DNA of 20,526 nt from JAZKFT01 sp963845495 (GCA_963845495.1 CAWJTH010000162.1:1-20526), one strand, 5' to 3'; shown: positions 5,842 to 13,140, counted from the first letter of the stretch. The notes: generated from the sequence alone by a model not told the origin. Made by a program: numbers and translations.

Positions 5842-7743
5842 ATGGAAAATTTTATTGTATCAGCCCGTAAGTATCGCCCACAAAATTTTGCTACCGTTGT
5901 TGGGCAAAGCCATATTACAACTACGCTCAAAAACGCCATTAATCACAATCAATTAGCGCATGCTTTTTTGTTTTGCGGCCCTCGTGGCGTGGGCAAAACT
6001 ACCTGTGCCCGCATTTTAGCTAAAACAATCAATTGCGAAAACCGTACGCCTGAAGGTGAAGCCTGTAACGTTTGCAACAGCTGCGTTTCATTCGATCACG
6101 GTACTTCGATGAATATACACGAGTTAGATGCTGCCAGCAATAATAGTGTAGATGATATTCGAAGCTTAGTAGAGCAAGTACGTTTTGCTCCGCAAGCCGG
6201 CAAATACAAAGTTTATATTGTGGATGAAGTGCACATGCTTAGTGCTGCCGCCTTCAATGCTTTTTTAAAGACGTTGGAAGAGCCGCCGCCTTATGCCATT
6301 TTTATTTTAGCTACCACAGAAAAACATAAAATTCTGCCGACCATTTTAAGTCGCTGCCAAATATTTGATTTTAAGCGAATTACAAATGCTGACACAGTTG
6401 GTCATTTAAGTGAAATTGCCAAAAAGGAACATATCGACGCCGAAAAATCAGCCTTGCACTTAATTGCTCAAAAAAGCGAAGGTTGCATGCGTGATAGTTT
6501 AAGTATTTTGGATAAAATTGTAAGTTTTACAAATGGCCAAGTGACTTATCAAAATACGCTGGAACACCTGAATATTTTGGATGAGGATTATTATTTCAAA
6601 CTGTTAGAAGCCTTGATGGTACAGGATTTGTCTCAAGCGCTTTTGTTGTTTGATGAAATAAATAAAAAAGGTTTTGAAGGTGATATGGTAATCAATGGGT
6701 TTGCCGAATGCCTTCGCAATTTAATGGTTTGTAAAGATGCCAAAGCCGCCCAACTGCTGGACGTGGTAGAAGGCATGCAAGAGAAATATTTGGCAAAATC
6801 AAAGGCAATTAGTTTGTCGTTTTTGATAAGTGCGTTAAATATTTTAAACGAATCGGAACTACAGTTTAAATCTGCCCGTAACCGTCGTTTGCACGTTGAG
6901 ATGTGCATCATCAAACTTTGCTACTTGCAGCAGGCGCTTGAATTATCGGTACAGGGCGATGGAAGTTTGGTAAAAAAAAAGCGGATTGATGGGCCGGTAG
7001 CGGTTCGTGTAAAAGCCATTCAACCTATTTCTTTTAAAAAGACAACAACCCAGGTGCCCAACGAAGCGCAATTGGTAATTGAAAACAAGGCGCAAGAAGG
7101 CAAGGCGCAAGAACTCAAGGAACAAGAATACAGGCAACAAGGAACAAGCAAGCTAGAAAATAAGGATCAAGAAAACAAAAGACAAGACGACGACAAGACA
7201 GAAAAAAACAGTCTGCCAGAAAAACCTGCTGAAATTATTCTGGAAAATAAGGTTCCGACATCGGCACCCGCTAATGGCAATATACCAAAAAAATCACTGC
7301 TCGATTCTATCAAAGAAAAACATCAAGCAGGAAGTTTTAAAAATGAAGCCGCACAGGCAAAACCGCTCGATCATCAAACCATAAAAGATCTTTGGCAAAA
7401 TTTTTCTGACGGTTTTCGTGCAAAGGGTAATCACTCGATTGTGAACAGCCTGGAAACTGCTGAGATACAGATTGTTGATAACGATTTAATTGAGATTATT
7501 TCCCTTTCTTCAATCAACCAGAAGTTGATTGAGCAGGTAAAAGTTGACATTGTCCAAAAGTTGCAACAACATTTTGGCAATAACAAGTTGCAATTTCGGT
7601 TTTCAACAAATAGCACTGAAATTGTTGATATTCCATTGGATACCAGATATTTACCTAGCCAAGAAAGGTTTCGCCGTATAGTAGAACAATACCCGATTGT
7701 GCAAGAACTAAAGGATAAGTTAAGATTGGAATTGGACTATTAA
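5842..7743 (+). CDS. dnaX: DNA polymerase III subunit tau (and probable gamma)
   Basis: DnaX is the AAA+ motor of the clamp loader that places the sliding clamp on primed DNA, and tau also ties the loader to polymerase and helicase. The 633 residues show the conserved N-terminus (SARKYRPQNF), Walker A GPRGVGKTT (46-54), four zinc-ligand Cys (65, 75, 78, 81), Walker B VYIVDEVHML (124-133) and SRC (170-172). Clamp-loader domain III runs to about residue 370. A charged Lys/Gln/Glu-rich linker (about 405-465), partly made of a 15-base tandem repeat, leads to a C-terminal tau-specific domain (about 500-633). At codons 378-380 an A9 run contains an in-frame A_AAA_AAG site (separate entry). The gene appears monocistronic. 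Confidence 0.97.
   Translation: MENFIVSARKYRPQNFATVVGQSHITTTLKNAINHNQLAHAFLFCGPRGVGKTTCARILAKTINCENRTPEGEACNVCNSCVSFDHGTSMNIHELDAASNNSVDDIRSLVEQVRFAPQAGKYKVYIVDEVHMLSAAAFNAFLKTLEEPPPYAIFILATTEKHKILPTILSRCQIFDFKRITNADTVGHLSEIAKKEHIDAEKSALHLIAQKSEGCMRDSLSILDKIVSFTNGQVTYQNTLEHLNILDEDYYFKLLEALMVQDLSQALLLFDEINKKGFEGDMVINGFAECLRNLMVCKDAKAAQLLDVVEGMQEKYLAKSKAISLSFLISALNILNESELQFKSARNRRLHVEMCIIKLCYLQQALELSVQGDGSLVKKKRIDGPVAVRVKAIQPISFKKTTTQVPNEAQLVIENKAQEGKAQELKEQEYRQQGTSKLENKDQENKRQDDDKTEKNSLPEKPAEIILENKVPTSAPANGNIPKKSLLDSIKEKHQAGSFKNEAAQAKPLDHQTIKDLWQNFSDGFRAKGNHSIVNSLETAEIQIVDNDLIEIISLSSINQKLIEQVKVDIVQKLQQHFGNNKLQFRFSTNSTEIVDIPLDTRYLPSQERFRRIVEQYPIVQELKDKLRLELDY
6972..6989 (+). promoter_or_regulatory. 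Predicted recoding or transcript-slippage site in dnaX
   Basis: Nine A (6972-6980) then G give in-frame codons GTA AAA AAA AAG (codons 377-380), containing A_AAA_AAG in the same phase as the E. coli dnaX -1 frameshift site. After a -1 shift the frame reads GCG GAT TGA, stopping at 6987-6989 and giving a gamma-like product of about 382 residues. A shift the other way reaches TAG about six codons later. The site lies between clamp-loader domain III and the tau linker, where gamma should end. An A9 run also suits RNA-polymerase slippage, as known in Thermus dnaX. No strong downstream hairpin is visible; only a short GGGCC/GGTTC pairing is possible. Confidence 0.6.
7086..7145 (+). repeat. Degenerate 15-bp tandem repeat in the dnaX linker
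   Basis: About four units are visible: CAAGGCGCAAGAAGG, CAAGGCGCAAGAACT, CAAGGAACAAGAATA, then a diverged fourth. They encode KAQEG, KAQEL, KEQEY and RQQGT (residues 416-435), a flexible charged linker that can vary in length without losing frame. Confidence 0.75.
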
Positions 7744-7803
7744 TGCGTAAGGTGAATCATTATTGTGAGACGTGAATCCTCAGTCGTGTGACACTTCAAC
7801 TTG

Positions 7804-7857
7804 TTCCATTATCTATTTTACAATTTTCCATTATCCATCTTACAATTTTCCATTATC
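7804..7857. repeat. 22-bp tandem repeat at the 3' end of panC
   Basis: Two units (7804-7825 and 7826-7847, differing at two positions) and the first ten bases of a third share TTCCATTATC...TTACAATT. They lie between the convergent genes dnaX and panC. The panC stop codon and its last codons fall inside the repeat. No other terminator hairpin is seen in the gap. Confidence 0.8.
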
Positions 7858-8700
7858 AATTATCATGTTATCAATCAATCTTACTTCGCCTAAAAATGCA
7901 GCTATCAAGGCTACCGAAGGTATTGATGGATTATATGCTTGGATGGGCTGCAAATCGGCTATGCTAGTTATTTCAACGTAATCTATTTTGCTAAAACCAT
8001 TATCCAACAATGCTTTGCCGGCCGCTTCCTTTAGTTGGCCGATAGGAGTTTTTTCGATATTATCTTTTATGAATATCAATTGTTGATAAATAGATGCTGC
8101 TTGGGTTAGTTGTTCTTTGTTCAAGCGCAAATTGCGGCTGCTCATAGCTAATCCTGAAACTTCGCGTAGCGTTGGGGCAATTGTAAGCTTAATATTTATG
8201 CCCATTAAATTAATCAATCTTTTAAGCACCAAACATTGTTGTAAATCCTTTTGACCTAAGAAAAATTCATCAGGTTTTACAATCTCCAACAGCCTTTGTA
8301 CCACTTGGCAAACACCCTGAAAATGGCCGGGTCGATATTTACCATCCAGTACTTTTTCCAAATTTCCAAGGTTATACTGTTTTTTTAAGGCAGTCCCGCT
8401 GGGATAAATTTCTTTTACCGAGGGTAAAAAAAGTATATCCACACCGGCTTTTTCCAACAACAAGCAATCCTGTTCAATAGTGCTGGGATAAAGCGCAAAA
8501 TCTTGTTGGTTGTTGAATTGTGTGGGGTTTACAAAAATGCTTACAACCGTTATCTGGCAATGCTTTCGGGCCAATTCTACCAACGAAAGATGCCCTTGGT
8601 GCAAAGCACCCATTGTAGGTGTAAAACCAACAAGATTACCTTCTTTTTTCTGTGATAAAATGTAATGTTGTAGGGCAGTAACCTTAGTAAAAATAATCAT
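7840..8700 (-). CDS. panC: Pantothenate synthetase (pantoate-beta-alanine ligase)
   Basis: PanC joins pantoate and beta-alanine with ATP, via a pantoyl-adenylate, in the last step of pantothenate (vitamin B5) synthesis in the cytoplasm. From the ATG at 8698-8700 it has 286 residues, the usual length. Motifs: FTPTMGALHQGHLSL (26-40, the HxGH nucleotidyltransferase motif), IFVNPTQFN (55-63), DGKYRPGHFQGV (119-130), DEFFLGQKDLQQ (144-155) and LAMSSRN (184-190, equivalent to KMSKS). The frame is open to 8775, but those 25 extra codons are not family-like and contain the promoter box, so the shorter form is chosen. The C-terminus continues past the usual RLIDN with MIIDNGKL, encoded by the tandem repeat. 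panB and panD are not adjacent. Confidence 0.96.
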   Translation of the reverse strand: MIIFTKVTALQHYILSQKKEGNLVGFTPTMGALHQGHLSLVELARKHCQITVVSIFVNPTQFNNQQDFALYPSTIEQDCLLLEKAGVDILFLPSVKEIYPSGTALKKQYNLGNLEKVLDGKYRPGHFQGVCQVVQRLLEIVKPDEFFLGQKDLQQCLVLKRLINLMGINIKLTIAPTLREVSGLAMSSRNLRLNKEQLTQAASIYQQLIFIKDNIEKTPIGQLKEAAGKALLDNGFSKIDYVEITSIADLQPIQAYNPSIPSVALIAAFLGEVRLIDNMIIDNGKL

Positions 8701-8709
8701 AGGAATTGA

Positions 8710-8717
8710 CAAATATA
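8710..8717 (-). promoter_or_regulatory. -7 promoter box of panC
   Basis: The minus strand reads TATATTTG, a full match to TAnnTTTG, nine bases before the panC ATG. A TTG on the minus strand (8741-8739) lies 21 bases upstream and may be the -33 element. The leader would be only a few bases long. Confidence 0.6.
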
Positions 8718-8759
8718 GGCGCTGGCAATAGTAAAATGCAATGGTAGCTATGTTTTCGC

Positions 8760-8767
8760 TACTTTTG
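8760..8767 (+). promoter_or_regulatory. -7 promoter box of the glycogen-synthase-like gene
   Basis: TACTTTTG is a full match to TAnnTTTG, 38 bases before the ATG at 8806. The predicted transcript starts near 8772, at the left edge of an 18-base palindrome. It is divergent from the panC promoter, with the two -7 boxes 42 bases apart. Confidence 0.55.
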
Positions 8768-8770
8768 CAC

Positions 8771-8788
8771 ACCATTTTTAAAAATGGT
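8771..8788. promoter_or_regulatory. 18-bp perfect palindrome, possible operator
   Basis: ACCATTTTTAAAAATGGT is a perfect inverted repeat with no spacer. It begins four bases after the -7 box, so it covers the predicted transcription start and early leader. Position and symmetry fit a dimeric repressor site. A snap-back hairpin in the leader is the alternative. Confidence 0.45.
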
Positions 8789-8805
8789 ACACATAAATAT
8801 TAACC

Positions 8806-9624
8806 ATGGTTACAAAGAAAAGAATTTTATTCATCGCAAATGAAATGAGTCCATATTTAGAGTTGACAGAATTTGCTGAAACGGTGAATAAATTAGCTAT
8901 TCTTTCCAACAACAGCGGGCTAGAAGTGCGTTGCATCATGCCTAGGTTTGGAAGCATCAATGAACGCCGCCACCGTTTACATGAAGTAGTTAGGCTAAGT
9001 GGTATTAATGTAAGTGTTGGTAACGACGATTATCCCCTGCAAATTAAGGTTGCATCGTTGCCAAATGCTCGTTTGCAAATTTATTTTTTAGAAAACGAAG
9101 ACTTTTTTAAAAGAAAGTTTGTGTTTAATGATGAAGAGGAAAATTGGTATGACGACAACGGCCTGCGCTCTATATTTTATTGCAAAGGAGCATTGGAAAC
9201 GGTTAAAAAATTCGGATGGCCGCCAGATATTATTCATTGCAGTGGTTGGATGACTGCGTTAGTGCCACTTTATTTAAAAACAGTGTACAAGCGTGAGCCT
9301 GTTTTTGCCCACAGTAAAGTGGTATTTACCATTGGGGAAACCACTTTTGAAGAAAAAATGGAAGGTGATTTTCTTGAAAAAGCTATTATTAGCGATTTGG
9401 TAAAGGAAAAAGATTTGCTGCCTTATAAAGAAAACAACAATGTTGGATTATTTCGTGGTGGTGCCACCTTTGCTGATGCAATTAGTTTCGGCGCAGAATA
9501 TCCCGATCCGAAATTGGTGGAAGAATTTTCAAAAGTAAAGGGCAAAAAAGTGTTGCCTTATTACCCTTCAAACGGTGATTTGTCGGCTTATTTAAATTTA
9601 TATAACGAATTGGCTGACGATTAA
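8806..9624 (+). CDS. Truncated glycogen/starch synthase-like protein (GT5 N-terminal domain only)
   Basis: The 272 residues match only the N-terminal half of GT5 glycogen synthases, as in ILFIANEMSPYLELTEFAE, VRCIMPRFG, PDIIHCSGWMTALVPLYLK and VVFTIGETTFEEK. Full enzymes have about 470-500 residues and a second Rossmann domain that completes the ADP-glucose site; that domain is absent. The KTGGL motif that binds ADP-glucose in E. coli GlgA is replaced by ELTEF. The protein is therefore unlikely to be a normal glycogen synthase. The reading frame is intact and well formed, so it is not an obvious pseudogene. As I recall, short GT5-like proteins beside panC occur in many Bacteroidota, suggesting a conserved but different role, perhaps structural or regulatory. 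It is divergent from panC. Confidence 0.8.
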   Translation: MVTKKRILFIANEMSPYLELTEFAETVNKLAILSNNSGLEVRCIMPRFGSINERRHRLHEVVRLSGINVSVGNDDYPLQIKVASLPNARLQIYFLENEDFFKRKFVFNDEEENWYDDNGLRSIFYCKGALETVKKFGWPPDIIHCSGWMTALVPLYLKTVYKREPVFAHSKVVFTIGETTFEEKMEGDFLEKAIISDLVKEKDLLPYKENNNVGLFRGGATFADAISFGAEYPDPKLVEEFSKVKGKKVLPYYPSNGDLSAYLNLYNELADD

Positions 9625-9657
9625 CGGATTAAAATTCATAATATAGGGCTGCTTAAT

Positions 9658-9665
9658 TATATTTG
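9658..9665 (+). promoter_or_regulatory. -7 promoter box of metK
   Basis: TATATTTG is a full match to TAnnTTTG, 25 bases before the metK ATG. The -33 position reads TTCA, a weak match. The predicted leader is about 20 bases, too short for a SAM riboswitch, and none is visible. Confidence 0.55.
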
Positions 9666-9690
9666 CGGCCATAACAAAACCAAATTTAAC

Positions 9691-10944
9691 ATGCCTTATT
9701 TGTTTACGTCGGAGAGTGTAAGTGAAGGACATCCTGATAAAGTAGCAGACCAAATTTCTGATGCGCTTATCGATAATTTTTTAGCTTTTGACCCCCAAAG
9801 TAAAGTTGCTTGCGAAACACTTGTTACAACTGGCCAAGTTATATTGGCCGGCGAAGTAAAAAGCAAGGCATACCTAGATGTGCAAGAAATTGCCCGTGGT
9901 GTAATCCGCAAAATTGGATATACCAAAAGCGAGTATATGTTTGAAGCCAATAGCTGCGGTATTTTATCTGCTATACACGAACAAAGTGCAGATATTAACC
10001 AAGGCGTTGACAAGAAAACAAAGGAAGAGCAGGGTGCTGGCGACCAAGGTATGATGTTTGGTTATGCAAGCAACGAAACTGAAAACTATATGCCTTTGGC
10101 ATTGGACTTAGCTCATGCAATCTTGTTGGAATTGGCTGCTTTGCGCCGCGAAAACGATGCAATCAAATATCTTCGTCCTGATGCAAAAAGCCAAGTAACG
10201 CTTGAATACAACGATAATAATCAGCCTGTTCGCATCGACGCCATAGTTGTTTCTACACAGCACGATGACTTTGATACCGAACCAAAAATGTTGGCTAAAA
10301 TTAAAAAAGATATTGTTGATATTTTGATTCCTAGGGTTAAGGCTAAATATCCACAATACGCTCACTTATTCAACAATAAAATAAAATATCATATTAACCC
10401 GACCGGCAAATTTGTAATAGGTGGCCCGCATGGTGATACCGGTTTAACTGGCCGTAAAATTATTGTTGATACTTATGGTGGTAAGGGTGCGCACGGTGGT
10501 GGTGCTTTTAGCGGAAAGGATCCAAGCAAAGTGGATCGTTCTGCGGCTTATGCTACCCGCCACATTGCTAAAAACCTAGTAGCTGCAGGATTGGCAGACG
10601 AAGTATTGGTACAAGTGTCTTATGCAATTGGTGTTGCTCAGCCAACAAGTATCAATGTTAAAACTTTTGGTACTGCTAAAGTGCAAATGACAGATGGTGA
10701 AATTGGTAAAATAGTGGAAGGCATTTTTGATATGCGCCCTTATTTTATTGAGCAACGTTTAAAATTACGTACCCCTATTTACAGTGAAACCGCTGCTTAT
10801 GGTCACATGGGTCGTAAAAATGAAATCGTTACAAAAACATTTTCAACCCCTGATGGTAAAACAAAAACAATAAAAGTTGAATTGTTTACTTGGGAAAAAT
10901 TAGACTATGTAACTAAAGTTAAGAAAGCCTTTGGTTTAAAATAA
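9691..10944 (+). CDS. metK: S-adenosylmethionine synthetase
   Basis: MetK makes S-adenosylmethionine from methionine and ATP in the cytoplasm, supplying the methyl donor for the several methyltransferases in this window and all others in the cell. The protein has 417 residues, slightly above the roughly 385 of E. coli. Family motifs: TSESVSEGHPDKVADQISDA near the start, GAGDQGMMFGYA (112-123), NPTGKFVIGGPHGDTGLTGRK, DTYGG and the P-loop-like GGGAFSGKDPSKVDRSAAY. All three structural repeats appear present. It has its own promoter box and a strong terminator, so it is probably monocistronic. Confidence 0.98.
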   Translation: MPYLFTSESVSEGHPDKVADQISDALIDNFLAFDPQSKVACETLVTTGQVILAGEVKSKAYLDVQEIARGVIRKIGYTKSEYMFEANSCGILSAIHEQSADINQGVDKKTKEEQGAGDQGMMFGYASNETENYMPLALDLAHAILLELAALRRENDAIKYLRPDAKSQVTLEYNDNNQPVRIDAIVVSTQHDDFDTEPKMLAKIKKDIVDILIPRVKAKYPQYAHLFNNKIKYHINPTGKFVIGGPHGDTGLTGRKIIVDTYGGKGAHGGGAFSGKDPSKVDRSAAYATRHIAKNLVAAGLADEVLVQVSYAIGVAQPTSINVKTFGTAKVQMTDGEIGKIVEGIFDMRPYFIEQRLKLRTPIYSETAAYGHMGRKNEIVTKTFSTPDGKTKTIKVELFTWEKLDYVTKVKKAFGLK

Positions 10945-10964
10945 TTTAATAAAGACGCTTCAAT

Positions 10965-11000
10965 AAGCCCTTGCCATTTATTTGGCCGGGGCTTTTTTTT
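10965..11000 (+). terminator. Intrinsic terminator of metK
   Basis: AAGCCC (10965-10970) pairs with GGGCTT (10989-10994). An inner GCCA/TGGC pairing extends the stem past a small internal loop, and eight T follow (10993-11000). It begins 21 bases after the metK stop. Confidence 0.88.
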
Positions 11001-11074
11001 GCCACAGATTCGCAGATTAGACATAGAAAACAAATCATTATATATGTAAATGTTCGGTCGACTATTGTTTACTA

Positions 11075-12235
11075 TTAAACATGATTTTTCAATACCAAAT
11101 ATTCCAATAAAAGCGCATCATTATAAGCCGGACAATAATGATAAAACACGCCCATTTTTAAATGTATCATTATATGCCTTATTGTTTTTGGTAAGTAGGA
11201 GGGAATATTGCCAACAAAAAAAGGGAAATCGTTTTTTTCGATTGAATTTTCTATTTCATTTTCATTGGGAAGTAATAACGTAGGTGGATTTTCGCCCCAT
11301 TTTATTAATGCTGTTGAAAGTAAAATTTTTTCTAAGATATTGTTTGTGGCCTGTAATCTTTCATTGGCATCCTTTATTAATTGGGATTTAGTACTTTCAA
11401 GCGCAAGTATTTTTTTGATGACCATCAATCTTGCCAAATGATATAAAATAATGGACGTTTTGCCATAATAAGGTGCCACTTGCAGTGGATGATTAATATG
11501 ATCTTTATTGGCGACGACGGCCACAATCAATTGAATAGCAGCAGAATCGGCAGTTGTCCATTTTAGGTGATTTAATTGAACAAAGCTTAAAACGTTTGCC
11601 AGTACGCATACATCAAAAACAACCGGGAATGATTTGCCGTACCAAGTGGAGTAAGTCGGGAAATTTTTATAGATAGGATTGTCCACCCTTAATTGCGATG
11701 GATTTTTATTGGTGTATTCCTGTTGAACCTGATGAACTTTTTGCGCTATTGAATCTGAAACATTTAATGCTGCCATTGAAATAACGGTTGCATCCAAATC
11801 ATCCGGCACTTCTGGATCTCTATTTATTTTATTAATCCAAGCGCCATAAGGGAAAACAAATGCAGAATCGGTACGCCAGAAATTATATGTTTCTCGTCCT
11901 TTTCTATTTTTAAAATAATTAAAAACTGGTATAGATTTATTAGTAATTGAATCGGCTATTAATTGTTCTTTTCTCGTTAAAAATGGTTTTAAATAATTAA
12001 AAGTGTAGCCAATTAAGCCATTATAAAAAATATTGTTGTTACCTTTTTTACGGTTGAATTTTTGATTGTGTGAAATATAGGAAGGGAATAATCCCTTTAA
12101 AAAGTAAGGATCGTTTTCTATTTGTTGGGCGGCAATTCGTTTTAATAAAAATGAAGGCGTTATTACATTTTGTTGGCCGATGCAAATTTCCAAAACGGCA
12201 TAAAAGAATAAAATAAATAGAACCGCCTTTTTCAT
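11075..12235 (-). CDS. Secreted protein of unknown function, possible alpha/alpha-toroid
   Basis: I do not recognise this 386-residue protein. It begins with a clear signal peptide (MKKAVLFILFFYAVLEICIG, then QQ) and no lipobox, so it is probably periplasmic or exported. The body looks mostly helical. A central stretch has FWRTDSAFVFPYGAWINK and then PDDLDATVISMAAL (144-157). An Asp-rich DD.D.T motif at the start of a helix recalls squalene-cyclase/prenyltransferase toroids and some helical-barrel glycan enzymes, but this is only a resemblance. It lies 38 bases after a methyltransferase gene on the same strand and is probably the last gene of the polysaccharide unit starting at 15573. That suggests a role in handling the exported glycan or lipid carrier. 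Confidence 0.75.
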   Translation of the reverse strand: MKKAVLFILFFYAVLEICIGQQNVITPSFLLKRIAAQQIENDPYFLKGLFPSYISHNQKFNRKKGNNNIFYNGLIGYTFNYLKPFLTRKEQLIADSITNKSIPVFNYFKNRKGRETYNFWRTDSAFVFPYGAWINKINRDPEVPDDLDATVISMAALNVSDSIAQKVHQVQQEYTNKNPSQLRVDNPIYKNFPTYSTWYGKSFPVVFDVCVLANVLSFVQLNHLKWTTADSAAIQLIVAVVANKDHINHPLQVAPYYGKTSIILYHLARLMVIKKILALESTKSQLIKDANERLQATNNILEKILLSTALIKWGENPPTLLLPNENEIENSIEKNDFPFFVGNIPSYLPKTIRHIMIHLKMGVFYHYCPAYNDALLLEYLVLKNHV

Positions 12236-12273
12236 TCAATTGTTTTGGTAAATATTAATGTACAATAGTAGTT

Positions 12274-13029
12274 TTAATCCGGCCTTTTTGCCACAACAAA
12301 TATGGCTGTTGATTTTATCGGTATTTTGGTAGTGTGATTTGGAAAAAAATTATGTTGGATCCATCTTTTTATTTTCCCATCTTTTAAAACATCTAACGGA
12401 GCAGTTACATATTTACTTTCTATTATTTCAAAGCCGGCTTTTTTTAATGTTTTTTCGATTCGTGCTTTTGTGTAAATCCGGGCATTGGCCCAACGTTCGT
12501 GCAATGGTTTAGGTAACCAGCTAAAAAAGGGAACCCGGTTCCAAGGCAGCAACGGCAATTTTGCGCCATGTGTTTCAAAAATCCACCATTTGTTGGGTAC
12601 AGTAATGGCTGCTAAACCACCTGGTTTTAACAGTTGTAGAAATTTATCGGTGTTGGCATCGTTGGTAATGTGTTCGATAACTTCAAAACTAATTAAACGG
12701 TCGTACAGCACGGGCCACGGCTCTGTTTCAATATCAATTACTTTAAAATCACAATTTGTGACGCCAGTTTGTTTTTTAATTATTTCAAATGCTTTTTCAT
12801 TTTCAGGAAAAATTTCCAACCCTTGGCAATGTTTAAATTCACCGGCCAATAAAAACATAGAAGCACCATTGCCACAACCTACATCTACCAAAGTAAAATC
12901 TTTTCCCAAAAAGCCAGGGATTTGTTTTACCAATTCCACTCTTCGTGTAACAATTAAATCGGTAAAATCAGCCGGCCTGCCAAGATAGTGGTCACCATCA
13001 AAACGTTCTTTCGGTATGCGGTCAATCAT
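12274..13029 (-). CDS. Class I SAM-dependent methyltransferase
   Basis: This 251-residue cytoplasmic protein has a Rossmann-type methyltransferase fold (Methyltransf_11/23-like). Motif I is LVDVGCGNGASMFLL (47-61), with the acidic LEIFPENE after strand 2, DRLISFEVIEHI as motif IV and LKPGGLAAITVPN as motif VI. The C-terminal third contains a Trp/Pro-rich WWIFETHGAKLPLLPWNR stretch that may shape the acceptor site. Its place between a glycosyltransferase and a secreted protein in a polysaccharide unit suggests that it methylates a sugar or glycan intermediate. The acceptor cannot be read from the sequence, and lipid or small-molecule acceptors are possible. A 111-base gap separates it from the upstream gene. 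No clear promoter box is seen there. Confidence 0.85.
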   Translation of the reverse strand: MIDRIPKERFDGDHYLGRPADFTDLIVTRRVELVKQIPGFLGKDFTLVDVGCGNGASMFLLAGEFKHCQGLEIFPENEKAFEIIKKQTGVTNCDFKVIDIETEPWPVLYDRLISFEVIEHITNDANTDKFLQLLKPGGLAAITVPNKWWIFETHGAKLPLLPWNRVPFFSWLPKPLHERWANARIYTKARIEKTLKKAGFEIIESKYVTAPLDVLKDGKIKRWIQHNFFPNHTTKIPIKSTAIFVVAKRPD

Positions 13030-13065
13030 TTTAGTTATTGAATTTATGCGGTTCGAAAAAGTAAA

Positions 13066-13134
13066 TGGGTAATTGAATAATTGATTATGGATGTTTTAAG
13101 GGAATAATTACTTATTACCCAATTACTTAATTAC
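13066..13134. repeat. AT-rich repeats between glycosyltransferase and methyltransferase genes
   Basis: The gap contains interleaved GTAATT/AATTAC words. GGGTAATTGAATAATT (13067-13082) is answered by an imperfect inverse around 13107-13121 and followed by direct AATTACTTA words. It may form a weak cruciform or hairpin within the unit, or be simple-sequence debris. Confidence 0.4.
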
Positions 13135-13140
13135 TATCTT

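Noticed and set aside
7772..7981. Small plus-strand ORF between dnaX and panC
   Set aside because: It lies mostly over panC coding sequence and the tandem repeat and has no family-like content.
8701..8775. Longer PanC with 25 extra N-terminal residues
   Set aside because: The segment holds the panC -7 box, and the conserved protein begins at MIIFTKV.
9625..9690. SAM riboswitch upstream of metK
   Set aside because: The gap is 66 bases with a predicted leader of about 20 bases and no riboswitch-like stems.
11002..11020. Short direct repeat (CAGATTCGCAGATT) after the metK terminator as part of a dispersed repeat family
   Set aside because: Only one tiny copy is present in the window, so it cannot be told from chance.
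11050..11283. Small plus-strand ORF after metK
   Set aside because: It runs antisense over the 3' end of the secreted-protein gene, with no own promoter box or recognisable product.
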